Assembly: GCA_963682025.1 (NCBI GenBank) | Contig: OY821521.1 | Location: 198,783,526-198,847,525 of the forward strand | From: Cordilura impudica | Taxonomy: Eukaryota > Arthropoda > Insecta > Diptera > Scathophagidae | Reading direction: 5' to 3' | DNA length: 64,000 nt | Part shown: positions 59,041-64,000 of the stretch, in pieces | Numbering within the stretch: position 1 is the stretch's first letter | How the letters are laid out: every line of letters begins with the position of its first letter | Made by a program: the position numbers and the translations under genes | Notes under the pieces: model-generated | Database searches by the model: none | What the model was told of the DNA's origin: nothing | The model's input: the letters and a program-made list of their open reading frames with translations, nothing else

Positions 59041-59187
59041 ATGTGACCTTCTCCGAGAAAAGGGACCTAGTGTGTGAAAATTAAGGTTTGACAAAAAAAA
59101 CGCATTTAAAGTTTCTACATCCTTTTAGGTACCAGAATCCACCGTTTTTGACACACTAGGTCCCTTTTCTTGGAGAAGGTCACATAT
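59041..59187. mobile_element. Small inverted-repeat element, about 40-bp arms
   Basis: ATGTGACCTTCTCCGAGAAA with AGGGACCTAGTGTGT at 59,041-59,076 returns inverted at 59,150-59,186 with one or two mismatches. The loop is about 70 bp. At 147 bp it could be a minimal MITE or a transcribed hairpin. Flanks are AT-rich, and a TA duplication cannot be told from background. Confidence 0.75.
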
Positions 59188-59386
59188 ATTTATTCTTATC
59201 AAATGCCAAAATGAGGTAACAAAATTTATCAGAATTAGGGTAAATTTAAAAAAAACAAGTTTTCTACGAATAATTTTTACAAGTTTGAATATAAATATCT
59301 CGCTTCTATTATGTCCGAATTATCTAAACCCCAACACGCATTTGGTATATCGATAAATATTAAACCGAAGGCTTCAAAACCAAAAA

Positions 59387-59428
<42 letters not shown>

Positions 59429-59907
59429 CTGTGCAAACTTGAATATCCTTTGTCCTCATTTGCCAGCCATAGGCACATCTAGTAAATGGAAACTTCTATT
59501 TTAAATTCCGTTCTTGGAATTTGATAAAATTTGGTATAAATATTTTTAATTTTTCAAAACTAAAAAACGTTTTGAAAAAAAACATTTAAAAGACTCACTG
59601 AAGGGGTTTAAATAACTCCGTTTATCTTCAAAACTTGTTAATGTTCTAATTCTAATCGAGGTCTCATTTAAAATGAATTGTACATTTTTGTTTTTGTTTT
59701 TTTTTTTTTTTTTTTTTGAAGAAAAATCAAAGTTCATTATCACTTATCAGAACCTGTGTTCGAATATCTTAAAAAGTGATATCTTAAAAATTAAAAAAAA
59801 AAAAAAATGTTATTTTCGATTGAGTTCACACCTATTTCAGAGTTATAAATAAAAAAACTGAAATTAAACTAAATTTTTTTTATTTTATTTTAAAGTAAAA
59901 TAATTAA
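59188..59907. other. Unassigned DNA with GA microsatellite
   Basis: Holds a pure (GA)17 tract at 59,391-59,424 and poly-T near 59,700. No gene recognised; the 60-codon minus-strand frame is the GA repeat read as Ser-Leu. Confidence 0.6.
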
Positions 59908-60674
59908 CAAGTAAGAAAATTATAGTCGGTCTACACGATACCATATACAATGCGTTTAGAGATCCTATCCCTTAGGTCCAACTAATTAGATAGAGAAAAT
60001 AAGCATACACCAAATTTGAGTGACATTTTTAATTTTTTTGCCTTTGGATGTGAAAAAGTTCATATCGGATGTTATATTTATATGGGGATTAGGTCAAAAA
60101 ATGGACCGATTCTGACTATATTTGGTAAGGTCACTTACTTTTTGCAAAAACATATACAAGCCAAATTAGAGTAAAATCTGTGCAATATTTTTGTTTTTTG
60201 ATAGATTTAAGTGAAGTTTGGAAATCTGCTTCATATGAGGGCTATGGCTAAGAATTGTCCTATAGGTTTTTTTTGGACTACTGATAGATGGATATCATAA
60301 ACATATACAAACCCAATTTGACCGCGATCTATATGATAATTTGGGTCTTATGGCAATTTAAATCAATCTCATAGAGGTAATGCGTATGGCCACTAGGTTT
60401 GAAAATGCACCGTTTTTTACCAATTTCAATAGCGTTCGTCCTATGGTCGATAAAAGCTTATATACCAAATTACATCACAATATATTCATATCTGCGACCT
60501 GTAGTTTGATTGCATGGTTTACATGGACACACAGACAGACGGACGGACACCACTAAATCGACTCAGAAAAAGATTCTGATAATAAAAGATGGGTCTAGGC
60601 CAGATATTGTTGGTAGTTACGAATATCAACACAAAGTCATTATCCCTGACCACATAGTGGTATAAGTTATAAAA
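59908..60674 (+). mobile_element. Family B repeat, copy 10, complete
   Basis: The best full B copy, 767 bp. It starts CAAGTAAGAAAATTATAGTC, GGTCTACACGATACC. The body carries CAAATTTGAGTGACATTTTT, GATTTAAGTGAAGTTTGG and CCCAATTTGACCGCGATCTA. AGACAGACGGACGGAC lies near 60,534. The 3' end is TGACCACATAGTGGTATAAG, TTATAAAA. The subterminal TATACCACTATGTGG and start GATACCATATACAATG show the inverted similarity typical of this family. Confidence 0.9.
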
Positions 60675-62124
60675 TGTATATGTAAAATGGAACTCTACAA
60701 CAATTTTTTTTTTTTTAAATGATAAAAAATTATTAAAATTTTATTATTTAAAAAATTCTTATGAAAATTTAGAATTTGCTTGACCTTAATTTTTTTTTTT
60801 CGATAACTCAGAGACAATATGTCGTTACCAATGAAATTTGGTACCAGAATAGTGATAAACGCGTACATTCCCGAACTAGAGATCATATTATTATAACCTC
60901 TGGACCATTCTTATAGCATCCAAATGACAGAACTTGTAGACAAACTAATTTCGGCTCTGCCGAAGCCTTGAAACGATTTGCTAGTTAGTTGCTAGTCGCA
61001 ACTTGAAAAATTAAGGAACGACTTTTCTTTTACAATATTAACGTTTTTCAGGAAAAGATGATTTTTTTAAGAAAATAAGTTTTTTTTTTCAGGAGAGAAA
61101 CTTTTTTCAGGAAAGGTACTTTTTTGAGAAGAGGTATTTCTTTAAGAAAATGTAATTTTTAAAGAAAATTTACTTTTTAAGGAAAAGGAAAGAAAACATA
61201 CTTTTTTAAGAAAAGGTACTTTTTTAAGAAAAGGTACTTTTTTAAGAAAAGCTTTTTCAAGAAAAGGTACTTTTTTAAGAAATGATACATTTTTAAAAAG
61301 ATACCTTTTTAAGAAAAAAGTACTTTTTTAAGAAACGGTACTTTCTTTAGAAAGGGAACTTTTTAAATAAAATTTACTTTTTTAAGAAAAGGTACTTTGT
61401 AAAGAAAAGGAAACAAAAGATACTTTTTAAAAAAATGGTACTATTTTAAGAAAAGGTTTTATTTAAAAAGGTACGTTTTAAAAAAAATCGCTTTTGTAAG
61501 AAAATGTACTTTTTTAAGGAAAGGTACTTCTTAAAGAGAATTTACTTTTTAAAGAAAAGGAAACAAAAGATACTTTTTAAAAAAATTGTACTATTTTAAG
61601 AAAAGGTTTTATTTAAAAAGGTACGTTTTAAAAAAATTCGCTTTTTTAAGAAAATGTACTTTTTTAAGGAATGGTACTTTTTTAATGAAAGGTAAGTTTT
61701 TAAAGAACATTCACTTTTGTTAAAAAATGGTTATTTTTTTAAGAAAAGTTAAGTTTTTATAGAAAATTAACTTTTTGAAGAAATTGTACTTTTTTGAAGA
61801 AAATGCACTTTAAAAATGGTACCTTTTTAAGAAAAGGTACTTTTTTAAGAAAATATACTACTAGGAAAATGAACTTTTTAAGAGAATGTATATTTAAAGA
61901 AAATGATTAATTTACGGGATGTAAATTATTTGAACGAGACTGAGTAGGTATGAGGTTTACTGGGGTAAGTAAATATGGGGAACAATTCAATACCTATGGA
62001 TATTTACTTCAATAACTTACATGATTGGTGACTTCAATATCGACAATGTTGACTGTTTGATACACTTAAATGTAAACTTCGTTAATGTTTATTATTTAAA
62101 AAAATGCTCATTTTTGATGATGTA

Positions 62125-62375
62125 TTACAAATTTTGATGAAATATAAATGTTGTCGAAATAATCCAATTTTTATGAAATCTATATTTTGGTTGAAAGAAT
62201 CCAAATATTTATGGAATATATATTTTGATTAAGAGAATCCAAATTTTGATGATATATAGTCGAAAGAATCCAAATTTCAATGAAATATATATTTCGGGTT
62301 GAAAGAGTCCAATTTCGATGAAATATATAAATTAGTTGAAAGAATCCAAAGTTCGATGAAATATATAAATTTTGC
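62125..62375. repeat. Short tandem repeat, about 40-45-bp unit, six copies
   Basis: Units of the form GTTGAAAGAATCCAAATTT followed by GATGAAATATATAAATTT, variable in length, inside the E2 core. The 105-codon minus-strand frame (62,497-62,180) is this repeat in phase plus 40 codons of flank. Confidence 0.8.
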
Positions 62376-62544
62376 TGGAGTCCGCTTCCGGTCATGTCGT
62401 TTTGAGCACTAAAAAAACAGGAAGGAGGAAACCAAAGAAAAATGCCGGTAGCTAGACGGTCGCACAGAGTTGCATTGATACTACAGTGTTGTACCAATAA
62501 ATATTTGAAACGACACTTTCCAAAATAAAGGGGTCGAAAGAATG
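62376..62544. other. Unassigned insert in E2 core
   Basis: More complex sequence (GGAGTCCGCTTCCGGTCATG, CCGGTAGCTAGACGGTCGCA) with no other copy in the window. Confidence 0.4.
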
Positions 62545-62885
62545 TTCAACAGAAAATGTATTTTTTAAGAAAAGGTACTTTTCTAAGAAAAGGAACTTTT
62601 TAAGAAAATGTGTTTTTTAAAGAAAATGTATTTTTTAACAAAAGGTAATTTTTAAGAAAAGGTATTTTTTAGGAAATGGTACTTTTTTAAGATAATGTAC
62701 TTTTTTAAGAAGCGTTACTTTATTAAGAAAATATACTTTTTTAAGAAAATGTATTTTTGATCAAGTAAAATATTTTTATTTGATGATGTTTGTTCGGCTT
62801 GAGGTCCAAAATTAATAAAAACAAATAAATAATTTTATTTTTTTGTTATATTTAACGTAACTTTTTCAGACATATTGCAATTAAT

Positions 62886-63321
62886 ACTATAATAATATTA
62901 ATAGGTAAGGTGACTTCTTGTGACCGATGATTTGTTCCACAATTTTCTCCCGATTTTGAACAAACGCATCTTATTCGAAAGATATTTATTTTTAGTTGTC
63001 CACCAGACTTACATATTTTTAAATTTTGACATGTTTTTTTTTAGTTATGCTCATTTAAAGTTGCTACTAACACATACATAAAATTATACAATGGCTATGT
63101 ATGTGTTTATTAACTTTGTTAATGTGTTTGCAAAAAAAAAATAGTTTGTTTTCTTCATTCACAATGATAATTGTGTTTGAAAAATTATTTTGGACATAAA
63201 CCAAAAAAGTGTTGAATTGTGAATTAGCTAAAATTGATTTGTATACATTTAGGGTCAAAAATTTATTAAATGAAAAAATAAAATTTTCTAGAATTTCCAT
63301 TCGAATTTCGAGGGGTGGGAT
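62886..63321 (+). mobile_element. Family C Helitron variant, copy 7, nested in E2
   Basis: Starts CTATAATAATATTAATAGGT with the usual TC damaged and continues as the C family (TTGTGACCGATGATTTGTTC). It carries an extra A/T-rich stretch, then GAATTTCGAGGGGTGGGATT. E1 reads across this site without it (GCAATTAATATGCGAATTTC). The 3' CTRR is lost. Confidence 0.8.
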
Positions 63322-63696
63322 TAATATCGTTTTCAATGATGCGTGGTAGAGAAGAAGAAAGCATATATTTCTAAAATTCATAACTACTCTGTACTCCTAA
63401 TCAAACTGGTTTCAGGCATTTAAGTCTTCTTCAGTGATTGTATTATACATTGTAATATTTGTTATGTTATAATTAATTAGATGGTTTTTATATGGAATTT
63501 TTTTACTTAGGGCGGCCGTGAGGTATGAACCGGCGTTTATCTCACATACACTCGTATTTGCACTTTTTGTTCATGTGCTTTAACACACTTACCTAAAGTC
63601 AGGCCTACGAGCAGTGTGGTTAAGAATCAGTTTTATAACATACTCCGTATTAATCTCATAAGATACGACACTGTCAACCATACAATTATTATTTTT

Positions 63697-64000
63697 GATG
63701 TGTAAACATCTATACGCGGAGGGGGTAAATATCAAAAATAGCGTAACATGTAAGCGTAACATGTGAGCGTAAGATGTGAGTCGTAAGACAAAATGTGATT
63801 GTATTGATGAAAAAAAAATGATATTATAATAACCTGTTTGAAAATTAAAAATGAAAAATAAAAATGAAAAAAAAAATTAAAAATAAAAAATTAAAAATGA
63901 AAAATAAAAAATGAAAAATAAAAAATAAAAAGGAAAAATGAAAAATAAAAAATAATAAATTATTAATAAAAAATTAAAACTAAAAAATTAAAAATAAAAA
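63697..64000. repeat. Short GCGTAACATGT repeat and A-rich microsatellite
   Basis: Three units of GCGTAACATGTRA-type sequence lie at 63,740-63,775. From 63,841 to the window end the sequence is AAAAATGAAAAATAAAAATT-like (imperfect AAAAAT/GAAAAAT repeat), which continues past the edge. Confidence 0.85.

Larger units (their letters stand above)
61071..62757 (+). repeat. E2 minisatellite core, interrupted
   Basis: Degenerate TTTTTAAGAAAAGGTAC units. A longer duplication is visible: AAAGGAAACAAAAGATACTT with ATGGTACTATTTTAAGAAA at 61,403 recurs at 61,556, a period of about 153 bp. The interval 61,921-62,544 is not minisatellite. Confidence 0.88.
60829..63696 (+). mobile_element. Family E composite element, copy 2
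   Basis: Same order as copy 1: left flank with hairpin TTTCGGC-TCT-GCCGAAG (60,829-61,070), minisatellite core (61,071-61,920 and 62,545-62,757), then the right flank. It differs in two ways. About 600 bp of unrelated sequence interrupts the core, and the Helitron sits inside the right flank instead of before it. Confidence 0.82.

Noticed and set aside
59277..59459. 60-codon frame with a Ser-Leu run
   Set aside because: It is the (GA)17 microsatellite read on the other strand.

Overview
The window is an AT-rich (roughly three quarters A+T by eye) stretch of animal nuclear DNA, most likely from a higher fly (Brachycera, perhaps a calyptrate such as a blow fly or house fly relative). The evidence is non-LTR retrotransposons of Jockey/LOA and R1/RTE type, a Tc1/mariner relic, abundant repeats carrying runs of GGAC/AGAC like the dipteran mini-me/DINE elements, and short canonical Helitrons. 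The species assignment is inference. I see no intact host protein-coding gene, no rRNA and no functional tRNA gene. Long reading frames here come from transposon relics or from tandem repeats that happen to lack stops.

Layout. 0-3.2 kb: AT-rich DNA with simple repeats. 3.2-7.0 kb: a large non-autonomous repeat (family A) with a 626-bp inverted-repeat element (G) inserted in it. 7.9-10.1 kb: a decayed Tc1/mariner-like transposase enclosed between two inverted copies of family B. 10.1-11.2 kb: two adjoining Helitrons. 12.4-16.7 kb: a nearly full-length but broken LINE on the minus strand. 17.9-20.7 kb: a Helitron, a B copy and a two-level nested terminal-inverted-repeat element. 20.7-24.4 kb: family A in reverse, carrying a nested B. 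25.4-26.9 kb: a minisatellite of about 103 bp and a tRNA-derived SINE head. 27.1-31.0 kb: B followed by A. 33.1-37.3 kb: a long minisatellite array (unit near TTTTTAAGAAAAGGTAC) interrupted by a MITE and two SINEs. 38.7-40.2 kb: a MITE fragment joined to two different LINE fragments. 41.2-44.0 and 60.8-63.7 kb: two copies of a composite element (family E) with the same minisatellite as its core. 44.0-48.8 kb: Helitrons and B pieces, including a Helitron inside a B. 48.8-57.7 kb: a 9-kb A/T-rich tandem array with a higher-order unit of about 561 bp at its right end. 57.7-60.7 kb: sparse DNA, a small hairpin element and another B.

There is no operon or pathway logic. What ties the window together is nesting. 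Several insertions can be dated against each other and given base-level boundaries, because an uninterrupted copy of the same target repeat lies elsewhere in the window (C in B, G in A, B in A, C in E). The candidates most worth following up are the transposase held between inverted B arms, the Helitron family with paralogous empty sites, and the minisatellite-cored E elements. All coordinates of degenerate repeats are approximate, since no alignment could be computed.
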